Source of the DNA: a gamma proteobacterium L18
GTDB lineage: Bacteria > Pseudomonadota > Gammaproteobacteria > Pseudomonadales > Pseudomonadaceae
DNA: 64,000 nucleotides
Reading direction: 5' to 3'
Assembly: GCA_000497835.1 (NCBI GenBank)
Contig: KI547169.1
Coordinates: 73,452-137,451 of the forward strand
Part shown: piece after piece, positions 56,203-64,000 of the stretch
Layout: each line of letters opens with the position of its first letter
How positions within the stretch are numbered: position 1 is the stretch's first letter
The notes under the pieces: generated by a model
What the model saw: the letters and a program-made list of their open reading frames with translations, nothing else
The model's database searches: none
What the model was told of the DNA's origin: nothing
Position numbers and translations under genes: made by a program

Positions 56203-57482
56203 GGCGCCACTCCTTTACGCGGAACCACACCGGTACGGCTGATGCGAATCAGGCCGCGCGGTCTCCAGATCATCATCAGCACCATCAGCACGCCGAACAG
56301 CAACACGCGGTACTCGGCAAACGAGCGCAGCAGCTCTGGCGCCACCGTGAGCACGAAGGCGGCGATCACCACCCCCACCGTGGAGCCCATGCCGCCCAGC
56401 ACCACGATGGCCAGGATCAGCGCCGACTCGAAGAAGGTGAACGAGGTAGGGTTGACGAAGCCCTGGTAGCTGGCGAAAAACACGCCTGCCAGGCCGGCCG
56501 TGGAGGCGCCCAGGGTGAAGGCCGAGAGTTTCACCAGCACGTGGTTCAGGCCCATGGCCCGGCAGGCGATCTCGTCTTCGCGCAATGCTTCCCAGGCGCG
56601 GCCCACCGGCATGCGGGTCAGACGATGCTTGATATACAGCACGCCGATCACCACCAGGAATAGCACGGCGTAGATGAACACGAATTTCAGGTTGGGGTTG
56701 TAGTCGATGTGCAGGAACTCGTGGATCGGTACCCCGCCCTCCTTCGCCTTGCGCCCGAACTCCAGGCCCAGGAAGGTGGGCGACGGCACTGGCACACCGT
56801 TGGGGCCGCCGGTGAACGACAGCCAGTTGTTCAGCACCAGGCGGATGATCTCACCGAAGCCCAGGGTTACGATGGCCAGGTAGTCACCGTGCATGCGCAG
56901 CACCGGGAAGCCCAATATGCAACCGGCCAGTGCCGCCGCCAATGCTGCCAGCGGCAGCGCCGACCAGAAGCCCAGGCCCAGGTACTGATAGCCCAGCGCC
57001 AGGCCGTAGGCACCGATGGCATAGAACGCCACATAACCCAGGTCGAGCAGGCCGGCCAGCCCCACCACGATGTTCAGGCCCAGGCCCAGCAACACGTAGA
57101 TCAGGCCAAGGATGACAATGGTCAGCAGGTATTTGTTGGCAAACACCGGGAACACCAGCGCCAGCACGATCACCAGCGGGATGACCCAGCGCAGCGCCGA
57201 CTTGTGACCGGGCGCCAGCACGTGCACGCCCGAGCCGCCGCGCTCCATGCCCTGGGACATGCGCAGGCCCTTGGGCGTCTGCAGGAAGATACTGATCAGG
57301 AAACGCCCGATCACCACCGCAGCCACCAACCAGGCCACGCGAGTGGGCGCAAGGTTGAACTCGTAGCCTTGCAGCACCACGCCGACGATAGGGCCGAAGA
57401 CGATCAGCGCCAGCAGGCCGGCGATGATCGCGTCGATCACGCTTTGTTTGATATCGATGGGTTTGATTGGGGCACCAGACAT
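56199..57482 (-). CDS. livM: Branched-chain amino acid ABC transporter permease LivM
   Basis: LivM is an inner-membrane permease. The 427-residue product has a long N-terminal extension with extra membrane helices, as usual in Pseudomonas, then the LivM core: LGLIYVLLGLGLNIVVGLAGLLDLGYVAFYAIGAYG near 130-165, FGEIIRLVLNNWLSFTGGPNGVPVP near 205 and GRAWEALREDEIACRAMGLN near 300. It starts three bases after the livH stop. Confidence 0.95.
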   Translation of the reverse strand: MSGAPIKPIDIKQSVIDAIIAGLLALIVFGPIVGVVLQGYEFNLAPTRVAWLVAAVVIGRFLISIFLQTPKGLRMSQGMERGGSGVHVLAPGHKSALRWVIPLVIVLALVFPVFANKYLLTIVILGLIYVLLGLGLNIVVGLAGLLDLGYVAFYAIGAYGLALGYQYLGLGFWSALPLAALAAALAGCILGFPVLRMHGDYLAIVTLGFGEIIRLVLNNWLSFTGGPNGVPVPSPTFLGLEFGRKAKEGGVPIHEFLHIDYNPNLKFVFIYAVLFLVVIGVLYIKHRLTRMPVGRAWEALREDEIACRAMGLNHVLVKLSAFTLGASTAGLAGVFFASYQGFVNPTSFTFFESALILAIVVLGGMGSTVGVVIAAFVLTVAPELLRSFAEYRVLLFGVLMVLMMIWRPRGLIRISRTGVVPRKGVAP

Positions 57483-57485
57483 AAA

Positions 57486-58403
<918 letters not shown>

Positions 58404-58565
58404 GCACGCTCACGAACTTCTGGGCCGCACGGGTCCGCGCGGGCAAGCCGGGCCTGCCCACTCGAACACGAGCGGTGGTAGAGAACTGACGGGCCCGGCG
58501 CACAACCGGCCGAGCCCTGTTTGACCGGGCCTGCGGTTTACCCCGCAGGCCGGGCCGACCTCATG

Positions 58566-59705
58566 TCATTTCTGCTTTTCGAGCTGGTGGTATTTGCCGT
58601 CCTTGTCCCACTGGTAGACGACATAGTCGGACACCTTCAGGTCGCCCTTGGCGTCCCAGGTCTTGGTGCCCATGACGGTCTGCACCGGGTTGGCCTTCAG
58701 CCACTTGGCGGCGTCTTCGCCCTTGTCGGACTTGGCGCCGTTGAAGCCAGCGGCCAGGGCCTGGATCGAAGCGTAGGCGTACAGGGTGTAGCCTTCAGGC
58801 TCGTAACCGGCCTTGCGGAACTTGTCTACCACGGCCTTGCTGTCAGGCAGCAGGCGGGGGTCAGCGCCAAAGGTCATGTACACGCCATCGACGTATTGCG
58901 CGCCGCCGGCGGTGGTGACCAGTTCGTCGGTGACCACACCGTCATCGGACATGAACTTCACGTCTTTCAGACCTTGCTCACGCAGTTGGTGAACGAGCGG
59001 GCCGGCTTCCGGGTGCAGGCCGCCGAAGTACACCACGTCGGCACCAGCGGCGCGGATCTTGGTGACCAGGGCGCTGAAGTCTTTCTCGCCACGGGTCAGG
59101 CCCTCTTCCAGCACCGGCTTCACACCGCGCGCAGTCAGCTGCTTGGCTGTCGCGTCGGCCAGCCCCTTGCCGTAGGTGTCCTTGTCGTTGATGACGGCGA
59201 CTTTCTTGCCCTTGAGCACGTCGACGATGTAGTCACCGGCCACGATGCCTTGCTGGTCGTCACGGCCACACATGCGGAACATGGCGGTCAGACCGCGCTC
59301 GGTGACGGCCGGGTTGGTGGAACCGGGGGTGATGGCGATCACGCCAGCATCGCCGTATACCTCAGAAGCAGGGATGGTAGACGAGGAGCAAAAGTGACCG
59401 ACCACGCCGGCGACCTTGTCCTGGTCGGCCAGCTTGTTGGCCACGGCAACGGCCTGTTTGGGTTCGCAGGCGTCATCGCCTGGCACCAGGATGATCTTGC
59501 CGCCGTTCACGCCGCCGTGGGCGTTGATTTCGTCAGCGGCCGCCTGGGCCCCCTTCATGTATTGCTCGCCGAACGATGCGTTGGCACCGGTCATAGGGCC
59601 TGCCACGCCGATCTTGATGTCGGCTGCCTGTACAAACGAAGAAACCCCCAATGCAGTAGCCACTGCGAGAGCCAGAAAACCTTTCCTGTAAAACGTCTGC
59701 GACAT
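58566..59705 (-). CDS. livK: Branched-chain amino acid binding protein LivK/BraC
   Basis: LivK (BraC in P. aeruginosa) is the periplasmic binding protein for leucine, isoleucine, valine and related amino acids. The 379-residue product has a signal peptide (MSQTFYRKGFLALAVATALGVSSFVQAA), then IKIGVAGPMTGANASFGEQYMKGAQAAADEIN and the disulfide cysteines in GDDACEPKQ and VVGHFCSSSTIPAS, as in BraC. It is first in the operon behind a sigma-54 promoter. Confidence 0.95.
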   Translation of the reverse strand: MSQTFYRKGFLALAVATALGVSSFVQAADIKIGVAGPMTGANASFGEQYMKGAQAAADEINAHGGVNGGKIILVPGDDACEPKQAVAVANKLADQDKVAGVVGHFCSSSTIPASEVYGDAGVIAITPGSTNPAVTERGLTAMFRMCGRDDQQGIVAGDYIVDVLKGKKVAVINDKDTYGKGLADATAKQLTARGVKPVLEEGLTRGEKDFSALVTKIRAAGADVVYFGGLHPEAGPLVHQLREQGLKDVKFMSDDGVVTDELVTTAGGAQYVDGVYMTFGADPRLLPDSKAVVDKFRKAGYEPEGYTLYAYASIQALAAGFNGAKSDKGEDAAKWLKANPVQTVMGTKTWDAKGDLKVSDYVVYQWDKDGKYHQLEKQK

Positions 59706-59768
59706 GAGGTGGTGCTCCTGAGTTTTTTTGGTTGGCACTACAACTTCACAACTTCAGCAATTGCTCTG

Positions 59769-59784
59769 AGCAAGCGCCGTGCCA
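59769..59784 (-). promoter_or_regulatory. Sigma-54 promoter of livKHMGF
   Basis: Read on the minus strand, TGGCACGGCGCTTGCT is an exact match to TGGCACGNNNNTTGCT with GG-N10-GC spacing. Transcription would start near 59757, about 52 bases before the livK ATG. Confidence 0.8.
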
Positions 59785-59857
59785 GCGGATTTTCAAATCC
59801 TGAAAACCGATGCGCTTTTGCCGCGCGAAGGCCCTGCGCCCGCATCGATACGGGTCG

Positions 59858-59999
59858 TGCAACCGTCTAGATGGCGCCTGGTAGCACCCTGCAACACAAA
59901 AGGAGCAACCTTGAAGTGCCATCATTGCAACCCGCCCGTGCCACAGCGTGCAACCGACCTGTAACAGGCCGCGTAACCGAAGTGCACATCCGAGGTGCG
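59858..59999. promoter_or_regulatory. Enhancer-like region upstream of livK
   Basis: An NtrC-like site TGCACA-TCCGA-GGTGCG lies at 59983-59999 (10 of 12 conserved bases). Three copies of TGCAACC occur at 59858, 59926 and 59949. Both could bind sigma-54 activators. The remaining livK-pncB gap (59706-60215) holds no ORF with support. Confidence 0.45.
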
Positions 60000-60055
60000 T
60001 GATTGCTACGCCACGCACCATTACAGGCTAGCCGGTGTAGGAAAAAACACAGAGT

Positions 60056-60069
60056 TAGTTAGGAAACTA
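60056..60069 (+). promoter_or_regulatory. Inverted repeat in the pncB promoter region
   Basis: TAGTT-agga-AACTA, just before TATATT (60072), lies about 150 bp upstream of pncB. NAD genes of pseudomonads are controlled by NrtR, which binds short palindromes; whether this is one I cannot confirm. Confidence 0.3.
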
Positions 60070-60215
60070 CTTATATTGGCGGCGAAATGGCTGGGCCAGA
60101 GGCTTTTGCGCCAGACTCAAGCATTCGGCGGGCGGCACAAAAGACTGGCAGAATGTGCCTTTACTGTGCGCCACTACCGTTTCCGTCATGCCGCCAGGCC
60201 CAGTTGGAGCCCTCA

Positions 60216-61415
60216 ATGAGCGAGAGCGTATTCGCTGATCGCATCGTGCAGAACCTGCTCGACACCGATTTGTACAAGCTGACCATGATGCAGGCCGTCC
60301 TGCACAACTACCCCAACGTCGAGGTGGAGTGGGAGTTCCGCTGCCGCAACGGTGAAGACCTGCGCCCGTACCTGGCCGAGATTCGTTACCAGATCGAGCG
60401 CCTGTGCGAATTGAGCCTGAGCAGCGACCAGCTGGATTTTCTCGAGCGCATCAATTTCATGAAGCCGGACTTCCTGCGCTTCCTGGGCCTGTTCCGCTTC
60501 AACCTGCGCTACATCCAGACCAGCATCGACAACGACCAGCTGAGCATCCGCCTGCGCGGCCCGTGGCTGCACGTGATTCTGTTTGAAGTGCCATTGCTGG
60601 CCATCGTCAGTGAAGTGCGCAACCGCGTGCGTTACCGCGAAGTCACCCTGGGCCAGGCCCGCGAGCAGCTATACCGCAAGTTCGACTGGCTGACCGCCAA
60701 CGCCTCGGCCGATGAGTTGGCGGAGTTGCAAGTGGCCGACTTCGGCACCCGCCGGCGCTTTTCCTACAAGGTGCAGGAAGAAGTGGTGACCGTGCTCAAG
60801 CATGACTTCCCCGGGCGCTTCGTCGGCACCAGCAACGTGCACTTGGCGCGCGAACTGGACATCAAGCCGCTGGGTACGATGGCTCATGAGTGGATCATGG
60901 CCCACCAGCAACTGGGCCCCCGGCTGATCGACAGCCAAAGTGCGGCGCTGGATTGCTGGGTGCGTGAATACCGGGGCCTGCTGGGCATCGCCCTGACCGA
61001 CTGCATCACCATGGATGCCTTCCTCAGCGATTTCGACCTGTACTTCGCCAAGCTTTTCGATGGCTTGCGCCATGATTCGGGGGACCCGGTAGTGTGGGCC
61101 GAGAAAGCCATCGCACACTACCAGAAGCTGGGCATCGACCCGATGAGCAAGACCCTGGTGTTCTCCGACGGGCTGAACCTGCCCAAGTCGCTGGAAATCT
61201 TCCGTGCGCTGCGCGGGCGCATCAATGTCAGCTTTGGCATTGGCACCAACCTGACCTGTGATATTCCGGGGGTGGAGCCGATGAGCATCGTGCTGAAGAT
61301 GACCGACTGCAACGGGCAGCCGGTGGCGAAGATTTCGGACGAGGCAGCGAAGACGCAGTGCCGGGATGAGAACTTCGTGGCGTACTTGCGCCACGTGTTC
61401 AAGGTCAAACCCTGA
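60216..61415 (+). CDS. pncB: Nicotinate phosphoribosyltransferase PncB
   Basis: PncB converts nicotinate to nicotinate mononucleotide in NAD salvage, with ATP hydrolysis. The 399-residue protein carries [49 protein letters not shown] near 175, [23 protein letters not shown] near 210 (with the phosphorylated histidine in TMAHEW) and [19 protein letters not shown] near 285. ATG 60216 has GGAG seven bases upstream. The nadE gene that I recall following pncB in PAO1 and KT2440 is not present; a palindromic element and azurin follow. Confidence 0.95.
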   Translation: MSESVFADRIVQNLLDTDLYKLTMMQAVLHNYPNVEVEWEFRCRNGEDLRPYLAEIRYQIERLCELSLSSDQLDFLERINFMKPDFLRFLGLFRFNLRYIQTSIDNDQLSIRLRGPWLHVILFEVPLLAIVSEVRNRVRYREVTLGQAREQLYRKFDWLTANASADELAELQVADFGTRRRFSYKVQEEVVTVLKHDFPGRFVGTSNVHLARELDIKPLGTMAHEWIMAHQQLGPRLIDSQSAALDCWVREYRGLLGIALTDCITMDAFLSDFDLYFAKLFDGLRHDSGDPVVWAEKAIAHYQKLGIDPMSKTLVFSDGLNLPKSLEIFRALRGRINVSFGIGTNLTCDIPGVEPMSIVLKMTDCNGQPVAKISDEAAKTQCRDENFVAYLRHVFKVKP

Positions 61416-61417
61416 AT

Positions 61418-61611
61418 TGTGGTGGCTGGTTCCAGGGCAGAGCCCTGTCCTACACCGATTCTGGCAATGGGTGTCAGGCAAGCAAAGCACACAGTCTTTA
61501 AAGGCTCCGCAGGTTCACCTGCCAAACCCAAAAGCGGTGAGCTTTGCCCCCCCTGACACAACTGCCGCGACCGGTGTAGGACAGGGCTCTGCCCTGGAAC
61601 CAGCCACCACA
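61418..61611. repeat. Composite palindromic element B between pncB and azurin
   Basis: Outer arms tgtggtggctggttccaggg (61418) and ccctggaaccagccaccaca (ending 61611), extended by cagagccctgtcctacac/gtgtaggacagggctctg, form a ~37-bp perfect stem. The centre shares ggcaa(g)caaagc and ccaaaagcggtgagctttgc...ctgacacaactgccgcga with element A at 40653. Confidence 0.85.
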
Positions 61612-61621
61612 CATCAAAAAA

Positions 61622-62071
61622 TCAATTAACCAGCGTCACCGCGCCTTTCATCATCGAGATGTGGCCCGGGAACGAGCAGAAAAACGCGTAATCAGTCCCC
61701 GCCTGCAGCTTGGCCACATCAAAAGTCACCGAGTCCTTCTCGCCCGCGCCAATGATCTTGGTGTGCGCCAGGATGCGCTCGTCGCCATCCTTCAGGTAGT
61801 TCTTGTCGATGCCCGCGGCCATGCCGTCGGTGGCCACGCCCTGGGCGTCGGCGGTTTTGCTCAGCACCCAGTTGTGCCCCATCACGTTCTTGGCCAGGGA
61901 GCCGGAGTGGCCCAGGTTGACGGTGAAGGTCTTGCAGCTCTTGCTGACTTCGATGGCCTTTTTGTCGAAGGTCATGCTGTCGGTGGAATCGACGTCTACC
62001 GAGCATTCGGCGGCGAATACCTGGCCGGCGGCGAGGGCAAGCAGGGAGGCAGCTACTACTTTCGCGAACAT
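61622..62071 (-). CDS. azu: Azurin
   Basis: Azurin is a periplasmic type 1 blue copper electron-transfer protein. The 149-residue precursor has a signal peptide ([20 protein letters not shown]) and a mature part beginning [11 protein letters not shown]. Copper ligands are all present: Gly-His in VMGHNW, Cys and His in FFCSFPGH and Met in ISMMKG. The disulfide cysteines (AEC and SCKTF) are also there. ATG 62071 gives the usual length; the upstream in-frame extension is not expected. Confidence 0.96.
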   Translation of the reverse strand: MFAKVVAASLLALAAGQVFAAECSVDVDSTDSMTFDKKAIEVSKSCKTFTVNLGHSGSLAKNVMGHNWVLSKTADAQGVATDGMAAGIDKNYLKDGDERILAHTKIIGAGEKDSVTFDVAKLQAGTDYAFFCSFPGHISMMKGAVTLVN

Positions 62072-62158
62072 GAATGGATCTCCAGGACGGGGGTTAAGCA
62101 AGGCTTCTTCTATGAGCCTTATCGAGACAATCAACGAGACAAACCTAACACGCACCCA

Positions 62159-62174
62159 ATATTGTATACAATAT
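62159..62174. promoter_or_regulatory. Perfect 16-bp palindrome ATATTGTATACAATAT
   Basis: The core TTGTATACAA is the kind of operator bound by GntR/FadR-family regulators. It lies 19 bp before a 24-codon ORF and about 90 bp upstream of divergent azurin, so it could control either side. No GntR gene is in the window. Confidence 0.5.
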
Positions 62175-62192
62175 CAATCACGGAGCGTTTAC

Positions 62193-62267
62193 ATGAACAA
62201 TTTCCTGCGCAGCCTTCTCGCCGCCTACGCCTGCGGCAATACCGGCACCGATTATCTGGACGACTGA
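62193..62267 (+). CDS. Possible 24-residue peptide
   Basis: ATG 62193 follows a CGGAGCG ribosome site by nine bases, and TGA ends the frame at 62267. The peptide begins [20 protein letters not shown] and ends in an acidic tail. It is too short to judge by composition. It sits between the palindrome at 62159 and the LOG gene (68 bp downstream) and could be a leader peptide or a small protein. Confidence 0.4.
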   Translation: MNNFLRSLLAAYACGNTGTDYLDD

Positions 62268-62334
62268 ACGAAAGACTGGAGCCAGAGCCCTTGCGGATTT
62301 ACCCTGTGGCACCTCAACGGCCAGGAGCAACCCC

Positions 62335-62922
62335 ATGTCACTGACTTCAGTCTGTGTTTTCTGCGGCGCCAGCAGCGGCAACAACCCGGTTTATCGCGAG
62401 GCGGCCATCACCCTGGGCCGCACCCTGGCCGAGCGCAAGCTGACGCTTGTATACGGTGGTGGCGCCGTGGGCCTGATGGGTATCGTCGCGGATGCGGTGC
62501 TGGAAGCCGGTGGCGAGGTGATCGGCATCATCCCCCACAGCCTCAACGACCTGGAAATCGGCCACAAGGGCCTGACCCGCCTGGAGGTGGTGGACGGCAT
62601 GCACGCACGCAAGGCGCGCATGGCCGAACTGGCCGATGCCTTCATCGCCCTGCCGGGTGGCCTGGGGACGTTGGAGGAACTGTTCGAAGTGTGGACCTGG
62701 GGCCAACTGGGGTACCACGGCAAGCCGCTGGGCCTGCTGGAGGTCAACGGTTTCTACAGCAAGCTCACCGGTTTCCTCGACCACTTGGTGCAGGAAAACT
62801 TCGTGCGCGAGCAGCACCGTTCGATGCTGCAGGTGAATGAGTCGGCCAGCGGTCTGCTGGACGCCCTGGATGCCTGGCGCCCTACCGTGCTGCCCAAGTG
62901 GACTGACAAGAAGCCGGACTGA
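62335..62922 (+). CDS. LOG family protein (cytokinin riboside phosphate phosphoribohydrolase type)
   Basis: LOG proteins cleave adenosine or cytokinin riboside 5'-monophosphates to free base and ribose phosphate. The 195-residue protein has the family motifs [29 protein letters not shown] near residue 40 and [30 protein letters not shown] near 85-115 (PGGxGTxxE with the catalytic arginine/glutamate). Its bacterial role is often general nucleotide salvage. It follows azurin in PAO1 as well, as I recall. Confidence 0.92.
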   Translation: MSLTSVCVFCGASSGNNPVYREAAITLGRTLAERKLTLVYGGGAVGLMGIVADAVLEAGGEVIGIIPHSLNDLEIGHKGLTRLEVVDGMHARKARMAELADAFIALPGGLGTLEELFEVWTWGQLGYHGKPLGLLEVNGFYSKLTGFLDHLVQENFVREQHRSMLQVNESASGLLDALDAWRPTVLPKWTDKKPD

Positions 62923-63825
62923 TCAGTCCGGCATTTCCCCCAGCGGCATGACCGTGACCTGCACTTCCGGGTCATGACTGCCGCCGCCCAGGATCACCCC
63001 GCGCAGCGGCGACACATCGGAAAAATCCCGGCCCCAGGCCAGGGTGATGTGTTCCAGTGCGGGCTGCACGTTGTTGGTGGGGTCGAAATCGACCCAGCCG
63101 AACGGCGGGCAATACACCGACACCCAGGCGTGGGATGCATCGGCGCCAATCAGCCGGGGTTGCCCGGGCGGCGGCTGGGTCAGCAGGTAACCGCTGACAT
63201 AGCGTGCCGCCAGGCCACGCGAACGCAGGCACGCCAGCATCAGGTGGGCGAAGTCCTGACACACGCCGCGGCGGCGCTCCAGCACTTCCACCAACGGCGT
63301 TGCCACTTGGGTGGCTTCGGCGTCGAAGGTGAACTCCTCGAAAATCTTTTCCATCAGCGCCCGCGCGCCTTCCAGCAATGGCCGGCCCGGCGGGAAGCAA
63401 TCGGCGGAGAACGCCACGAAGCTCTGCTTGAGCCGCACATAGGGCGACTCGAAGCGGTAGCGACAGGCTTTCATCAGGTCTTCGGCAATGGGTGCACTGC
63501 TGTAGCACAGGGCACTGCGTACGGCTTCCCAGCTTTGCGAGCCGGCAAAGTCCGCCGTGGGGCGCGCCAGCACTTCCACTTTCAGGCGGGCGCTGACCTT
63601 GAGCTCGTCATGGGGCCGCTCGAAGGTCAGGCGCGTCAGCGGGTTGCCAAACACGTCGTAATCATCGACCCGCCAGGTCGGCTCGGGGCTGATCTGCAAC
63701 GCCTGCTCGCGACACAGCTGCCAGGCGCACGGCCGCGGCCACAGGTGCGCCAGCTGCTGTGCCAGGGACACCGGGCTGTCGTAGTGGTAATGGGTGTCGT
63801 GAATGATCTGGTAGTGGGCACTCAT
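62923..63825 (-). CDS. Transglutaminase family protein
   Basis: The 300-residue protein has the bacterial transglutaminase N-terminal region (YQIIHDTHYHYDSPVSLAQQLAHLWPR) and a papain-like transglutaminase core with the triad cysteine in RRGVCQDFAHLML near residue 193, histidine in GADASHAWVSVYCP near 229 and aspartate in GWVDFDPTNN near 246. Such genes cluster with alpha-E and ATP-grasp genes in a predicted peptide-ligation/hydrolysis system. It overlaps the upstream alpha-E gene by four bases. Confidence 0.92.
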   Translation of the reverse strand: MSAHYQIIHDTHYHYDSPVSLAQQLAHLWPRPCAWQLCREQALQISPEPTWRVDDYDVFGNPLTRLTFERPHDELKVSARLKVEVLARPTADFAGSQSWEAVRSALCYSSAPIAEDLMKACRYRFESPYVRLKQSFVAFSADCFPPGRPLLEGARALMEKIFEEFTFDAEATQVATPLVEVLERRRGVCQDFAHLMLACLRSRGLAARYVSGYLLTQPPPGQPRLIGADASHAWVSVYCPPFGWVDFDPTNNVQPALEHITLAWGRDFSDVSPLRGVILGGGSHDPEVQVTVMPLGEMPD

Positions 63826-64000
63826 ACCGATATCGTCCGTTGGCTGACGTCATCGACGTGGGCGAAATGGCGCAGGGCCAGGCGGTCGGAGACTTGGCCG
63901 CTGGCTTCGTTGAGGGTTTGCAGCAGGTCGGCCAGGCCGTCGAGCACCGCCTGCACGCTGGGCGCGCCGAACAGTGAATGTTCCAGGCTGCCCAGGTCGA
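63822..64000 (-). CDS. Alpha-E (DUF403) protein, C-terminal part only
   Basis: The last ~58 codons run in from the window edge: LGSLEHSLFGAPSVQAVLDG, LLQTLNEASGQVSDRLALRH and FAHVDDVSQRTISV, then TGA overlapping the transglutaminase ATG (ATGA). This matches the helical end of alpha-E domain proteins, which regularly sit before this type of transglutaminase. The 5' part is outside the window. Confidence 0.75.
   Translation of the reverse strand, partial: DLGSLEHSLFGAPSVQAVLDGLADLLQTLNEASGQVSDRLALRHFAHVDDVSQRTISV

Overview
The window is a high-GC pseudomonad chromosome segment, most likely Pseudomonas of the putida/fluorescens group. The gene order dusB-fis-purH-purD-retS-marC, urtABCDE-ureD-ureA-GNAT-GNAT-ureB-ureC, desT-ureEFG, liv transport operon-pncB and azurin-LOG follows the order I recall from P. 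aeruginosa and P. putida. Dispersed REP-type palindromes of the kind typical of pseudomonads lie in many gaps. I see no rRNA, tRNA, prophage, insertion sequence or CRISPR array.

Layout. 0-10 kb: core genes (prmA, a zinc-ribbon/DUF3426 membrane protein, dusB-fis, purH, purD, hybrid sensor kinase retS) and a MarC-like protein. 10.9-18.4 kb: two divergent cobalamin operons, cobGHIJ (minus) and cobL-cbiD-cobK (plus); cobG carries a one-base frameshift in a C/G run. 18.5-23 kb: a copper block (PCuAC chaperone, DUF2946, OprC-like TonB receptor, PepSY protein). 23.0-24.2 kb: a 1.2 kb gap rich in RNA-like structure. It holds a candidate type I toxin-antitoxin locus (32-codon ORF plus a divergent ~85-nt sRNA) and a three-way-junction leader before a small DUF3077-like gene. 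24.8-35.1 kb: urea ABC transporter and urease structural genes. 35.2-40.6 kb: a large dermonecrotic-toxin-like protein, cbpM-cbpA and an Hsp70 relative. 40.8-48.4 kb: transporters, a lipase, OsmE, a ferritin-like protein, AsmA and a secreted protein made of nine identical-length repeats. 48.5-53.8 kb: DesT-like regulator, ureEFG, HupE/UreJ, AGE-family and SDR enzymes. 53.8-54.6 kb: a gene-free stretch with DnaA-box-like sites and a candidate sRNA. 54.6-59.7 kb: branched-chain amino acid ABC transporter livKHMGF. 60.2-64.0 kb: pncB, azurin, a 24-codon ORF behind a perfect 16-bp palindrome, a LOG protein, a transglutaminase and the end of an alpha-E gene.

Nitrogen theme. Sigma-54 promoters (GG-N10-GC) are visible before urtA, ureE and livK, with NtrC-type inverted repeats before urtA and livK. 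Urea import, urea hydrolysis, urease nickel maturation and amino-acid uptake therefore look like one nitrogen-limitation regulon. The less ordinary parts are the 23-24 kb RNA locus, the repeat protein at 47.9 kb, the toxin-like protein at 35.2 kb, the sRNA/DnaA-box gap at 54 kb and the composite palindromic elements at 40.7 and 61.5 kb.
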